Below, piece after piece: positions 1 to 11,303 of a stretch of DNA of 64,000 nt. A program made the translations under genes and the position numbers. The notes beneath the pieces were generated by a model. That model made no database searches. It was not told where the DNA came from and was given only the letters and a program-made list of their open reading frames with translations. This DNA comes from Agapetus fuscipes (Eukaryota; Arthropoda; Insecta; Trichoptera; Glossosomatidae). The DNA lies in assembly GCA_951799405.1 (NCBI GenBank), contig OX637333.1, positions 16,987,960-17,051,959 on the forward strand. Direction: 5' to 3'. Position 1 is the stretch's first letter; every line of letters begins with the position of its first letter.

Positions 1-242
1 GCAGAAACTCATAGAGATATTGCCTTGACAGTAATTGTCTCTGTCTGACACATATGCTTCAAATTCACGCCCTGATCCCAAATGAGAAAGATATATTTTG
101 TAAGCTACTTTTACATGCAAACTTTCAAAAAAATACGCTAGATGGCAAGTAATCATTAAAGTGAGGGTAGGTAGTTTTTTTTGAAATTCAAATTTTGTTC
201 CAATCAAAACATGAGACAGTAGAAATTTGTTGTCTGTGTTTA

Positions 243-341
243 ATGGCGTCAGCTGAAAAAAATGACAAAAGTAACCTTTTGTTCTTCAAACAATTACGGA
301 AAAAATGCGCTTTTTCATTCAGTCATTGGACATTTTTATGA
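243..341 (+). other. Short conserved ORF (32 codons) in duplicated unit
   Basis: An ATG-initiated 32-codon reading frame starts MASAEKNDK and ends with the same stop position in the partner copy at 37048-37146, where about 27 of 32 residues are the same. The shared start and stop could reflect coding constraint or simply recent duplication. No domain is recognised. Confidence 0.2.
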
Positions 342-1182
342 AGTGTTTCATTTTTACAAGAACTGAATCTACCGTAAGCGGTATTGGAAATCCAAGTAAG
401 TTGCAGTTTATTTTATATTTTTTAATGTGCATGTAATCTGTCATCGATTTTGTAAAATGTTTAAGAAATAACGTTTGGTCGACACTTAATTTTGAAAAAC
501 GCTTGTATTTAACACCATTGCTTGGATTCAATTGTCATGGACGGTGTCAGATAGTATTTTCCGTTTTGGTATTTTTGTCTTATTTAAATCTTAGTACAGC
601 AAGTTTATTAGCCTTCATAAGAAATGTGAAACGTTTTTATGGGAGCAAGGAAACTTCCATTGAATTTCACATCGATGAGATTAGCAAAAACAATATTATC
701 TTAGACCTTCCTTCTTTCTTGCAAATTTTGAACCCATAAACTAATTCTTCTTTTTTTATTTATGTTTCAGAAATCGATTCTTCCGATTCCCACAATTTTC
801 ATCATACTACCAGTCAGTCACTGAAAACGACCAACCCCATAAAAATACCACCACGCCGTGAAAGCGAAACGTCGGCAGATAAAAAAGTTGCAAATGGACC
901 ATGGTCTGACCTGCAATAACACAAAAGGAATACATCAGATAAAACAGATCATGAAAGTGAATGTGAAAGTGTAAAATTTTATTTAAAAACTGTTTGGTTT
1001 TACGACGAGTTATTAGGTTAAATGGAAACTGTGGGTAAAACCATAAATAGGTTAGAAATTCAACTATGTAAATTAAATAGTTTGATTATTATTATGAGAA
1101 AACATTGAACTATTTTCTCCAAAAGATATAAAAATAATTGTTTCAAGTTTATACCATAATATTTTATTCAATTTATTCTTCA

Positions 1183-1521
1183 TAGGCATAAAAAAACGCA
1201 ACTAAGCTACACATATAGTGTAACATCTTGCCGCGTTATCCCCGAAGGGGTCGCATGTGGCGAGTGGAACCTATTTATTTTTACAGGTAAGTGGGTCGGC
1301 CTTACGCCAACCTCTTCAGTTGAAGTGGGGGTTTCCCAGCTCCCGAGAGGCTGGTTCTCATTTGTGGTTAAGGCTGAGTAAACCTTGCCGGTATTTTGAT
1401 TTGAGGTTTGAAATAAACACCGAAACGGATAATCATTTCTGACACCCTGCCTCGGTGGGATTCGAACCCCAGCTCACGGCATGGAATGCAAGCACTCTAC
1501 CAACTGAGCTATCTAAAATAT
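1183..1521 (-). repeat. SINE-A, tRNA-derived, near full length
   Basis: Read on the - strand, the head at 1521-1445 resembles a tRNA. It has an A-box-like TAGCTCAGTTGGTAGAG and a B-box-like GGTTCGAATCC spaced as in a pol III promoter. The body continues to a 3' end near TTGCGTTTTTTTATG. Further copies or pieces occur at 28970-29086, 33805-34050 and 38040-38366. It is not a functional tRNA: the acceptor stem does not close. Confidence 0.8.
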
Positions 1522-1559
1522 TATGTATTAATGTAATCACGTATCAATAACAATAATGT

Positions 1560-1787
1560 ATCACCCATAGTGTAAAAAATGGTTCACTTTGCCAATGTCA
1601 CCTCTGTTTCAGGGAAGGTCGGCAAGAGTTGCAGGGCTTATGTTCACTTGAGATTGGGTTTTTAGATTGTAGGTCCACATGCGGCATGTGTTAGCGCGAA
1701 ATGGTACATGTCTGCTTGTGGGAATTCGTTTAATATGAATCTTAAATGGTACATATCTTTGCAGCTTAGATTTAGATTTTAGAATGT
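1560..1787 (+). repeat. R250 repeat
   Basis: Member of the most abundant short repeat in the window. Sense orientation is taken as beginning near TTCCTTGACTTATAGG and ending in AGATT repeats. This copy starts near TCACCCATAGTG and ends with the TTTGCAGCTTAGATT block. The partner is in the second segmental copy at 38400-38636. Confidence 0.85.
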
Positions 1788-2082
1788 ACAAGCTTTATTT
1801 CATTGTAAATTTGTATTATAATTCACTCCTTAAAATATTAATAAAAAATATATCTATGTAATAAAACGTTGTTTTTCTTGTGAAATAAGTATGGCAGAAA
1901 CAAAAATATATTTTTTAAGAAGAAGAAGAAGTCCCCAGGGGGGGTTTGTACAGAAACCTTACGCCCCGAAGTATAGATGACTCTTTTTACTATTTCCATA
2001 TACCTTGTTTTTCTTACATAATGCACTGAAACAGGGTTCAGTGGCACATCTATAATACGTAGTATTATAGTATACTTATCTA

Positions 2083-2333
2083 TGGAAAGATGAATAAAGT
2101 CATTTTTGTGTAATGATTATACCGGAATATTGAATAATAATATGTTTTTTTAAAAAATGCAAAACTTATGTAGATATTTTTGCATTTTTTTAAATTCATT
2201 ATCTTGACTTACTCCAAAATGTAAGTATAGATAATTTTGTACTACTTTCTCTTGAAAAAATAATATTTTCATTTTAAAGAAAATATATTTATCAGTTCTT
2301 TTTAAATCGTGCTTGTTTTTATCAAAAAGGATC
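2083..2333 (+). repeat. Left unique part of the element carrying the 185-bp satellite
   Basis: This segment, continued after the foldback insertion at 9305-9345, is collinear with the reverse complement of about 40895-41195. There it also leads directly into 185-bp satellite monomers. It is therefore the left non-tandem edge of a dispersed element whose interior is satellite 2. Confidence 0.7.
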
Positions 2334-2377
2334 ACCGGTGTGAAGACAGCCTGACAGGTGCCAGCCTGACAGTTGGG
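2334..2377 (+). repeat. Left terminal inverted repeat of the foldback element
   Basis: 44 bp matching the reverse complement of 9253-9296 at 42 positions. It contains a 10-bp direct repeat AGCCTGACAG twice, a possible transposase-binding arrangement. Confidence 0.85.
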
Positions 2378-2639
2378 AAAAATTTAATTTCCCCACATTA
2401 TAAAAATAATTATAAAAAGTAAATTTAAATGTGATGAAAGTACAAATTAAATAAATTAAATAATACAAACAAATAAAGCATACGTAAAACTACTGAAAAA
2501 TACATAAAAATTGACCACATACCCCAGTTCTTCATAGTAAATGCACATTTAACGGTATGGAATTTTGTGCTACAACGAAACATACAAACTATATTTTTAT
2601 ATTTTTTAATGATGGCTAAGTATATAAGGAAGTAAACAA

Positions 2640-5600
2640 AGCAATAAAATTTTTGTGCATATTTTTTAAGGTTGTGAAAAAAAAATCTGAAATTTTTTCA
2701 TATTTACAGATTTCAAAATTTTTGTGCTGGAAGATTGTGGGAGAACGAAATCATAAACATCCCCTTTTTTTCTTCCAAAATGATAGTGAAGCTATTCATA
2801 AAGCATTATATGCAGTCACATTTTTGTGCATATTTTTTAAGTTTGTGTAAAAAAAATCTTAAAATTTTTCATACTTTACAGATTTCAATATTTTTGTGCT
2901 GGTAGATTGTGGGAGAACGAAATCATAAACACCCCCTTTTTTTCTTCCAAAATGATAGTGAAGCTAATCATGAAGCATAATATGCAGTCACATTTTTGTG
3001 CATATTTTTTAAGGTTGTGAAAAACAATCTTAAAATTTTTCATACTTTACAAATTTAAAAAATTTTGTGCTGGAAGATTGTGAGAGAACCAAATCATAAG
3101 CACCCACTTTTTTCTTCCGAAATAATAGTTATACTAATCAGGAAGCATTATATGCAGTCACATTTTTGTGCATATTTTTTAAGGTTGTGAAAAATAAATC
3201 TTAAAATTTTTCATACTTTACAGATTTCAAAATTCTTGTGCTGGAAGATTTTGGGAGAACGAAATCATAAGCACGCATTTTTTTCTTCCAAAATGATAGT
3301 GACACTAATCAGCAAGCGTTAAATGCAGTCACATTTTTGTGCATATTTTTTAAGGTTGTGAAAAATAAATCTTAAAATTTTTCATACTTTACAGATTTCA
3401 AAATTTTTGTGCTGAAAGATTGTGGGAGAACGAAATCATAAGCACCCACTTTTTTTCATTCGAAATGACAGTGACGCTAATAATGAAGCATTATATGCAG
3501 TCACAATTTTGTGCATATTTTTTAAGGTTGTGAAAAATAAATCTTAAAATTTTTCATACTTTACAGATTTCAAAATTTTTGTGCTGGAAGATTGTGGGAG
3601 AACGAAATCATAAGCACCCACTTTTTTTCATCCGAAATGACAGTGACGCTAATAATGAAGCATTATATGCAGTCACATTTTTGTGCATATTTTTTAAGGT
3701 TGTGAAAAATAAATCTTAAAATTTTTCATACTTTACAGATTTCAAAATTTTTGTGCTGGAAGATTGTGGGAGAACGAAATCATAAGCAGCCACTTTTTTT
3801 CATCCGAAATGATAGTGACGCTAATCATAAAGCATTATATGCAGTCACATTTTTGTGCATATTTTTTAAGGTTGTGAAAAATAAAACATAAAATTTTTCA
3901 TACTTTACAGATTTCAAAATTCTTGTGCTGGAAGATTGTGGGAGAACGAAATCATAAGCACCCACTTTTTTTCTTCTAAAATGATAGTGACACTAATCAG
4001 GAAGCGTTAAATGCAGTCACATTTTTGTGCATATTTTTTAAGGTTGTGAAAAATAAATCTTAAAATTTTTCATACTTTACAGATTTTAAAAATTTTGTGC
4101 TGGAAGATTGTGAGAGAACGAAATCATAAACACCCACTTTTTTTCTTCCGAAATGATAGTGATACTAATCAGAAAGCATAATATGCAGTCACATTTTTGT
4201 GCATATTTTTTAAGTTTGTGAAAAAAAAATCTTAAAATTTTTCATACTTTACAGATTTCAAAATTTTTGTGCTGGAAGATTGTGGGAGAACGAAATCATA
4301 AGCACCCATTTTTTTTCATCCGAAATGATAGTGACGCTAATCATGAAGCATAATATGCAGTCACATTTTTGTGCATATTTTTTAAGTTTGTGAAAAATAA
4401 ATCTTAAAATTTTTCATACTTTACAGATTTCAAAATTTTTGTGCTGGAAGATTGTGGGAGAACGAAATCATAAACACCCACTTTGTTTCTTCCGAAATGA
4501 TAGTGACACTAATCAGAAATCGTTATTTGCAGTCACATTTTCGTGCATATTTTTTAAGGTTGTGAAAAATAAATCTTAAAATTTTTCATACTTTACAGAT
4601 TTCAAAATTTTTGTGCTGGAAGATTGTGGGAGAACGAAATCATAAAAACCCCCCTTTTTTTCTTCCGAATTGATAGTGAAGCTAATCATGAAGCATAATA
4701 TGCAGTCACATTTTTGTGCATATTTTTTAAAGTTGTGAAAAAAAAATCTTAAAATTTTTCATACTTTACAGATTTCAATATTTTTGTGCTGGTAGATTGT
4801 GGGAGAACGAAATCATAAACACCCACTTTGTTTCTTCCGAAATGATAGTGACACTAATCAGAAATCGTTATATGCAGTCACATTTTTGTGCATATTTTTT
4901 AAGGTTGTGAAAAATAAATCTTAAAATTTTTCATATTTACAGATTTCAAAATTTTTGTGCTGGAAGATTGTGGGAGAACGAAATCATAAACATCCCCTTT
5001 TTTTCTTCCAAAATGATAGTGAAACTATTCATAAAGCATTATATGCAGTCACATTTTTGTGCATATTTTTTAAGTTTGTGTAAAAAAAATCTTAAAATTT
5101 TTCATACTTTACAGATTTCAATATTTTTGTGCTGGTAGATTGTGGGAGAACGAAATCATAAACACCCCCTTTTTTTCTTCCAAAATGATAGTGAAGCTAA
5201 TCATGAAGCATAATATGCAGTCATATTTTTGTGCATATTTTTTAAGGTTGTGAATAAAAATCTTAAAATTTTTCATACTTTACAAATTTAAAAAATTTTG
5301 TGCTGGAAGATTGTGAGAGAACCAAATCATAAGCACCCACTTTTTTCTTCCCAAATAATAGTTATACTAATCAGAAAGCATTATATGCAGTCACATTTTT
5401 GTGCATATTTTTTAAGTTTGTGAAAAATAAATCTTAAAATTTTTCATACTTTACAGATTTCAAAATTCTTGTGCTGGAAGATTGTGGGAGAACGAAATCA
5501 TAAGCACCCATTTTTTTTCTTCCGAAATGATAGTGACACTAATCAGCAAGCGTTAAATGCAGTCACATTTTTGCGTATATTTTTTAAGGTTGTGAAAAAT

Positions 5601-7036
5601 AAATCTTAAAATTTTTCATACTTTACAGATTTCAAAATTTTTGTGCTGGAAGATTGTGGGAGAACGAAATCATAAGCACCCACTTTTTTTCATCCGAAAT
5701 GACAGTGACGCTAATAATGAAGCATTATATGCAGTCACATTTTTGTGCATATTTTTTAAGGTTGTGAAAAATAAAACTTAAAATTTTCATACTTTAGAGA
5801 TTTCAAAATTTTTGTGCTGGAAGATTGTGGGAGAACGAAATCATAAGCACCCACTTTTTTTCATCCGAAATTATTATAGTGACGCTAATCATGAAGCATA
5901 ATATGCAGTCACATTTTTGTGCATATTTTTGAAGTTTGTGAAAAATAAATCTTAAAATTTTTCATACTTTACAGATTTCAAAATTTTTGTGCTGGAAGAT
6001 TTTGAGAGAACGAAATCATAAGCACCCACTTTTTTTCATCCGAAATAATAGTGACGCTAATCATGAAGCATAATATGCAGTCACATTTTTGTGCATATTT
6101 TTTAAGTTTGTGAAAAATAAATCTTAAAATTTTTCATACTTTACAGATTTCAAAATTTTTGTGCTGGAAGATTTTGAGAGAACAAAATCATAAGCACCCA
6201 CTTTGTTTCTTCCAAAATGACAGTGACGCTAATAATGAAGCATTATATGCAGTCACATTTTTGTGCATATTTTTTAAGGCTGTGAAAAATAAATCTTAAA
6301 ATTTTTCATACTTTACAGATTTCAAAATTTTTGTGCTGGAAGATTCTGGGAGAACGAAATCATAAGCACCCACTTTTTTTCATCCGAAATGATAGTGAGG
6401 CTAATCATAAAGCATTATATGCAGTCACATTTTTGTGCATATTTTTTAAGGTTGTGAAAAATAAATCTTAAAATTTTTCATACTTTACAGATTTCAAAAT
6501 TTTTGTGCTGGAAGATTGTGGGAGAACGAAATCATAAGCACCCACTTTTTTTCTTCCGAAATGATAGTGACACTAATCAGGAAGCGTTATATGCAGTCAC
6601 ATTTTTGTGCATATTTTTTAAGGTTGTGAAAAATATATCTTAAAATTTTTCATACTTTACAGATTTCAAAATTTTTGTGCTGAAAGATTGTGGGAGAACG
6701 AAATCATAAGCACCCACTTTTTTCATCCAAAATGACAGTGACGCTAATAATGAAGCATTATATGCAGTCACATTTTTGTGCATATTTTTTAAGGTTGTGA
6801 AAAATAAATCTTAAAATTTTTCATACTTTACAGATTTCAAAATTCTTGTGCTGGAAGATTGTGGGAGCACGAAATCATAAACACCCACTTTTTTTCTTCC
6901 GAAATGATAGTGACACTAATCAGAAAGCGTTATATGCAGTAACATTTTTGTGCATATTTTTTAAGGTTGTGAAAAAAAAATCTTAAAATTTTTCATACTT
7001 TCCAGATTTCAAAATTTTTGTGCTGGAAGATTGTGG
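2640..7036 (+). repeat. 172-bp satellite array, left arm
   Basis: About 25 tandem monomers with a period of 172 bp (GCAGTCACA landmarks at 3669, 3841, 4013, 4185). Variants differ by single bases, for example GAAGCTAATC versus GACGCTAATC. A block beginning near 2694 recurs almost unchanged near 4928, an offset of about 13 monomers, so part of the array grew by duplication of a multimer of about 2.2 kb. Confidence 0.95.
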
Positions 7037-7052
7037 AATGAATATGCTGGAA

Positions 7053-9104
7053 GAAATTTTAAGATTTATTTTTCACAACCTTAAAAAATATGCACAAAAA
7101 TGTGACTGCATATAATGCTTCATTATTAGCGTCACTGTCATTTAGGATGAAAAAAAGGGGGTGCTTATGATTTCGTTCTCTCACAATCTTCCAGCACAAA
7201 AATTTTGAAATCTGTAAAGTATGAAAAATTTTAAGATTTATTTTTCACAAACTTAAAAAATATGCACAAAAATGTGACTGCATATTATGCTTCATGATTA
7301 GCGTCACTATCATTTCGGATGAAAAAAAGTGGGTGCTTATGATTTCGTTCTCCCACAATCTTCCAGCACAAAAATTTTGAAATCTGTAAAGTATGAAAAA
7401 TTTTAAGATTTTTTTTTCACAAACTTAAAAAATATGCACAAAAATGTGACTGCATATTATGCTTCATGATTAGCTTCACTATCATTTTGGAAGAAAAAAA
7501 GGGGGTGTTTATGATTTCGTTCTCCCACAATCTTCCAGCACAAAAATATTGAAATCTCTAAAGTATGAAAAATTTTAAGTTTTTTTTTACAACCTTAAAA
7601 AATATGCACAAAAATGTGACTGCATATTATGCTTCATGATTAGCTTCACTATCATTTCGGAAGAAAAAAAGGGGGTGTTTATGATTTCGTTCTCCCACAA
7701 TCTTCCAGCACAAAAATATTGAAATCTGTAAAGTATGAAAAATTTTAAGTTTTTTTTTTCACAACCTTAAAAAATATGCACAAAAATGTGACTGCATTTT
7801 ATGCTTCATGATTAGCTTCACTATCATTTCTGAAGAAAAAAAGGGGGTGTTTATGATTTCGTTCTCCCACAATCTTCCAGCACAAAAATATTGAAATCTC
7901 TAAAGTATGAAAATTTTAAGTTTTTTTTTTCACAACCTTAAAAAATATGCACAAAAATGTGACTGCATTTTATGCTTCATGATTAGCTTCACTATCATTT
8001 CGGAAGAAAAAAAAAGGGGGTGTTTGTGATTTCGTTCTCCCACAATCTTCCAGCACAAAAATATTGAAATCTCTAAAGTATGAAAATTTTAAGTTTTTTT
8101 TTTCACAACCTTTAAAAATATGCACAAAAATGTGACTGCATATAATGCTTCATGATTAGCGTCACTATCATTTCGGATGAAAAAAAGTGGGTGCTTATGA
8201 TTTCGTTCTCCCACAATCTTCCAGCACAAAAATTTTGAAATCTGTAAAGTATGAAAAATTTTAAGATTTATTTTTCACAACCTTTAAAAATATGCACAAA
8301 AATGTGACTGCATATAATGCTTCATTATTAGCGTCACTGTCATTTCGGATGAAAAAAAGTGGGTGCTTATGATTTCGTTCTCTCACAATCTTCCAGCACA
8401 AAAATTTTGAAATCTGTAAAGTATGAAAAATTTTAAGATTTATTTTTCACAAACTTAAAAAATATGCACAAAAATGTGACTGCATATTATGCTTCATGAT
8501 TAGCTTCACTATCATTTCGGAAGAAAAAAAGGGGGTGTTTATGATTTCGTTCTCCGACAATCTTCCAGCACAAAAATATTGAAATCTCTAAAGTATGAAA
8601 AATTTTAAGTTTTTTTTTTCACAACCTTAAAAAATACGCACAAAAATGTGACTGCATTTTATGCTTTATGATTAGCTTCACTATCATTTCGAAAGAAAAA
8701 AAGGGGGTGTTTATGATTTCGTTCTCCGACAATCTTCCAGCACAAAAATATTGAAATCTCTAAAGTATGAAAATTTTAAGATTTTTTTTTCACAACCTTA
8801 AAAAATATGCACAAAAATGTGTCTGCATATTATGCTTCATGATTAGCTTCACTATCATTTTGGAAGAAAAAAAGGGGGTGTTTATAATTTCGTTCTCCCA
8901 CAATCTTCCAGCACAAAAATATTGAAATCTCTAAAGTATGAAAAATTTGAAGTTTTTTTTTTCACAACCTTAAAAAATATGCACAAAAATGTGACTGCAT
9001 ATTATGCTTCATGATTAGCTTCACTATCATTTCGGAAGAAAAAAAGGGGGTGTTTATGATTTCGTTCTCCCACAATCTTCCAGCACAAAAATATTGAAAT
9101 CTTC
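7053..9104 (-). repeat. 172-bp satellite array, right arm (inverted)
   Basis: About 12 monomers of the same satellite in reverse orientation. The switch occurs at 7034-7053, where the left arm stops mid-monomer and a short linker leads to an inverted monomer that also starts mid-unit. The right arm is less than half the length of the left, so the palindrome is imperfect. Confidence 0.95.
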
Positions 9105-9252
9105 ACTAACGAAAAGACAATTGGTGTGCTGTGCAAGACAGCTGGTTTAATGTAAAAAAACTTAAGGAATGAATAAATAGAATTAAATTCCCATGAAAAT
9201 AAAATTCATACATGTAGGGAAACGGCTTTTTTTGTTTACATTCCCAGATTTC

Positions 9253-9296
9253 CCCAGCTGTCAGGCTAGCACCTGTCAGGCTGTCTTCACACCGGT
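9253..9296 (-). repeat. Right terminal inverted repeat of the foldback element
   Basis: Reverse complement of 2334-2377 with two mismatches, followed immediately by the second copy of the 8-bp target duplication. Confidence 0.85.
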
Positions 9297-9345
9297 AAAG
9301 GATCAAGGGTCACAACATTAAAAGATGTACACAAAAAAGTTAGTC

Positions 9346-10818
9346 TAAAAAGCAAGAAAATATAGAACTTTGAATAAAATTCAATAGGACCCAAATCAGC
9401 TGCCTCCTCTTTTGACACTAGTGATTTGTATCGGTTTTCATACAAGCATAGACTTTTATATATTTTTTCTCAAAAAGTATAAATGGTCTCAACTTTTAAC
9501 TATGTGCAATTAGTAGTTTATATCATTAACTAGAAAATATTAAATTTTGAACAAAATTTAACGAGTCCCTAGGACCCAAATCAGCTGCCTCCTCTTTTGA
9601 CACTTGTGATTTGTATCGGTTTTCATACAAACTTAGACTTTTATTTTTTTTTTCTCAAAAAGAATAAATGGTCTCAACTTTTAACTATGTGTAATTAGTA
9701 GTTTATATCATTAACTAGAAAATATTAAATTTTGAACAAAATTTAACGAGTCCCTAGGACCCAAATCAGTTGCCTCCTCTTTTGACACTAGTGATTTGTA
9801 TGGGTTTTCATACAAACTTAGATTTTATATTTTTTTTCCCAAAAAGTATAAATGGTCTCAACTTTTAACTATGTGTAATTAGTAGTTTATATCATTAACT
9901 AGCAAAATATTAAATTTTGAACAAAATTTAACGAGTCCCTAGGACCCAAATCAGCTGCCTCCTCTTTTGACACTTGTGATTTGTATCGGTTTTCATACAA
10001 ACTTAGACTTTTATTTTTTTTTTCTCAAAAAGTATAAATGGTCTCAACTTTTAACTATGTGTAATTAGTAGTTTATATCATTAACTAGAAAATATTAAAT
10101 TTTGAACAAAATTTAACGAGTCCCTAGGACCCAAATCAGCTGCCTCCTCTTTTGACACTTGTGATTTGTATCGGTTTTCATACAAACTTAGACTTTTATT
10201 TTTTTTTTCTCAAAAAGAATAAATGGTCTCAACTTTTAACTATGTGTAATTAGTAGTTTATATCATTAACTAGAAAATATTAAATTTTGAACAAAATTTA
10301 ACGAGTCCCTAGGACCCAAATCAGTTGCCTCCTCTTTTGACACTAGTGATTTGTATGGGTTTTCATACAAACTTAGATTTTATATTTTTTTTCCCAAAAA
10401 GTATAAATGGTCTCAACTTTTAACTATGTGTAATTAGTAGTTTATATCATTAACTAGCAAAATATTAAATTTTGAACAAAATTTAACGAGTCCCTAGGAC
10501 CCAAATCAGCTGCCTCCTCTTTTGACACTTGTGATTTGTATCGGTTTTCATACAAACTTAGACTTTTATTTTTTTTTTCTCAAAAAGTATAAATGGTCTC
10601 AACTTTTAACTATGTGTAATTAGTAGTTTATATCATTAACTAGAAAATATTAAATTTTGAACAAAATTTAACGAGTCCCTAGGACCCAAATCAGCTGCCT
10701 CCTCTTTTGACACTTGTAATTTGTATCGGTTTTCATACAAACTTAGACTTTTATTTTTTTTTTCTCAAAAAGTATAAATGGTCTCAACTTTTAACTATGT
10801 GTAATTAGGAGTTTATAT
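9346..10818 (+). repeat. 185-bp satellite array, left block
   Basis: About eight monomers with a period of 185 bp (ACGAGTCCCTAGG landmarks at 9561, 9746, 9931). A three-monomer higher-order unit of about 555 bp is repeated: the variant AGAATAAATGG occurs near 9661 and 10216, and a TTTCCCAAAAAG variant one monomer after each. The block is cut by the gypsy insertion and resumes at 18034. Confidence 0.95.
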
Positions 10819-11289
10819 TGTTACGTAATTAGGGTTCAATTGTCTTCAAATTAAAAATACACAGGTCTTCTTCAATAGTTATTTATTTTACACTGTTACA
10901 AAATTTATTTTCACACTACTTTCTCGATTATTCCATTGGTTTCGGTTCACTGATCAGATGGCTTCGATGTGTTTGTTAGTCGCTATGATACTGGCCCGCT
11001 CTGCAGGCCATTCGCACCTTTATACTCTTCAGAGCAGTATGATCCAGAACTAAAGTCGCCAGACGGTTCCAGAGTAATTATTACTTCTCGATGTTTCACG
11101 TACTACCTAGACACAACCAAAATCCTACCTACCAATGCAATACAGTATTCCTATAATTATAACAAATACCTACTTAGCCTAGAGAATTCTACACTTATAC
11201 ATAATTATCGATCTTACCTACCAATACTTTTGAGGATTCTTATAACTATAACTATCCATACTTATTTCAATATTTATATTTACATAACA
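10819..11289 (-). repeat. 3' LTR of the gypsy element
   Basis: 471 bp, on the + strand starting TGTTACGTAATTAGGG and ending TTTACATAACA. It matches 17563-18033 base for base by eye. The 111-codon + strand frame inside it is antisense to transcription and unlikely to be a gene. Confidence 0.97.
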
Positions 11290-11303
11290 CTACCCCCCAC
11301 CTA
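11290..11303 (-). promoter_or_regulatory. Polypurine tract of the gypsy element
   Basis: On the - strand the 14 bases abutting the 3' LTR read TAGGTGGGGGGTAG, the expected plus-strand primer. The last pol codons (Gly-Gly-Gly-stop) are written within this tract, so coding sequence runs right up to the LTR. Confidence 0.8.

Larger units (their letters stand above)
1..2082. repeat. Segmental duplication, copy 1 (partner 36803-38821)
   Basis: This stretch runs parallel, in direct orientation, with 36803-38821. Both copies start near GCAGAAACTCATAGAGATAT and stay alignable with point changes and small indels to the shared text ending TATACTTATCTATG. Both contain the same embedded SINE-A and R250 repeats at equivalent places, so those insertions predate the duplication. 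Both also show a splice-like pair: an AAG|GTAAGT-like site near 395 and a pyrimidine stretch ending in CAG near 770. The sequence after that acceptor could encode a short charged peptide but has stops or frame changes in both copies. I do not recognise the family; it could be a decayed gene or an unknown transposon. Confidence 0.75.
2334..9296. mobile_element. Foldback-type DNA element with satellite arms
   Basis: The element is bounded by 44-bp inverted repeats starting ACCGGTGTGAAGACAGCCTG with two mismatches between ends. It is flanked by an exact 8-bp duplication AAAGGATC (2326-2333 and 9297-9304). The interior is two oppositely oriented arrays of a ~172-bp monomer, about 25 copies (2640-7036) then about 12 copies (7053-9104), meeting at a short junction. 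Short unique stretches lie inside each terminus. No transposase frame is present, so it must be non-autonomous. A related locus at about 40.91 kb, reverse complement, has the flanks joined with a single target copy. Superfamily is unassigned: 8-bp duplications occur in hAT, P and some Mutator-like or Foldback elements. Confidence 0.85.

Noticed and set aside
503..739. 78-codon hydrophobic frame
   Set aside because: Sits in an intron-like interval and is disrupted in the partner copy near 37.3-37.6 kb.
866..876. GAAACGTCGGC, like the end of a hammerhead core
   Set aside because: No CTGATGA core or stem II upstream; the partner copy at 37.7 kb has a changed base. Chance match.
1440..1515. tRNA gene on the - strand
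   Set aside because: A and B boxes are present, but the cloverleaf does not close and the sequence runs into a SINE body repeated elsewhere.
2640..9104. CRISPR-like array
   Set aside because: Whole 172-bp units repeat without unique spacers, and the context is eukaryotic; this is satellite DNA.
9106..9306. 66-codon - strand frame at the foldback right end
   Set aside because: Runs across the terminal repeat and target duplication, so it cannot be an element gene; no recognisable content.
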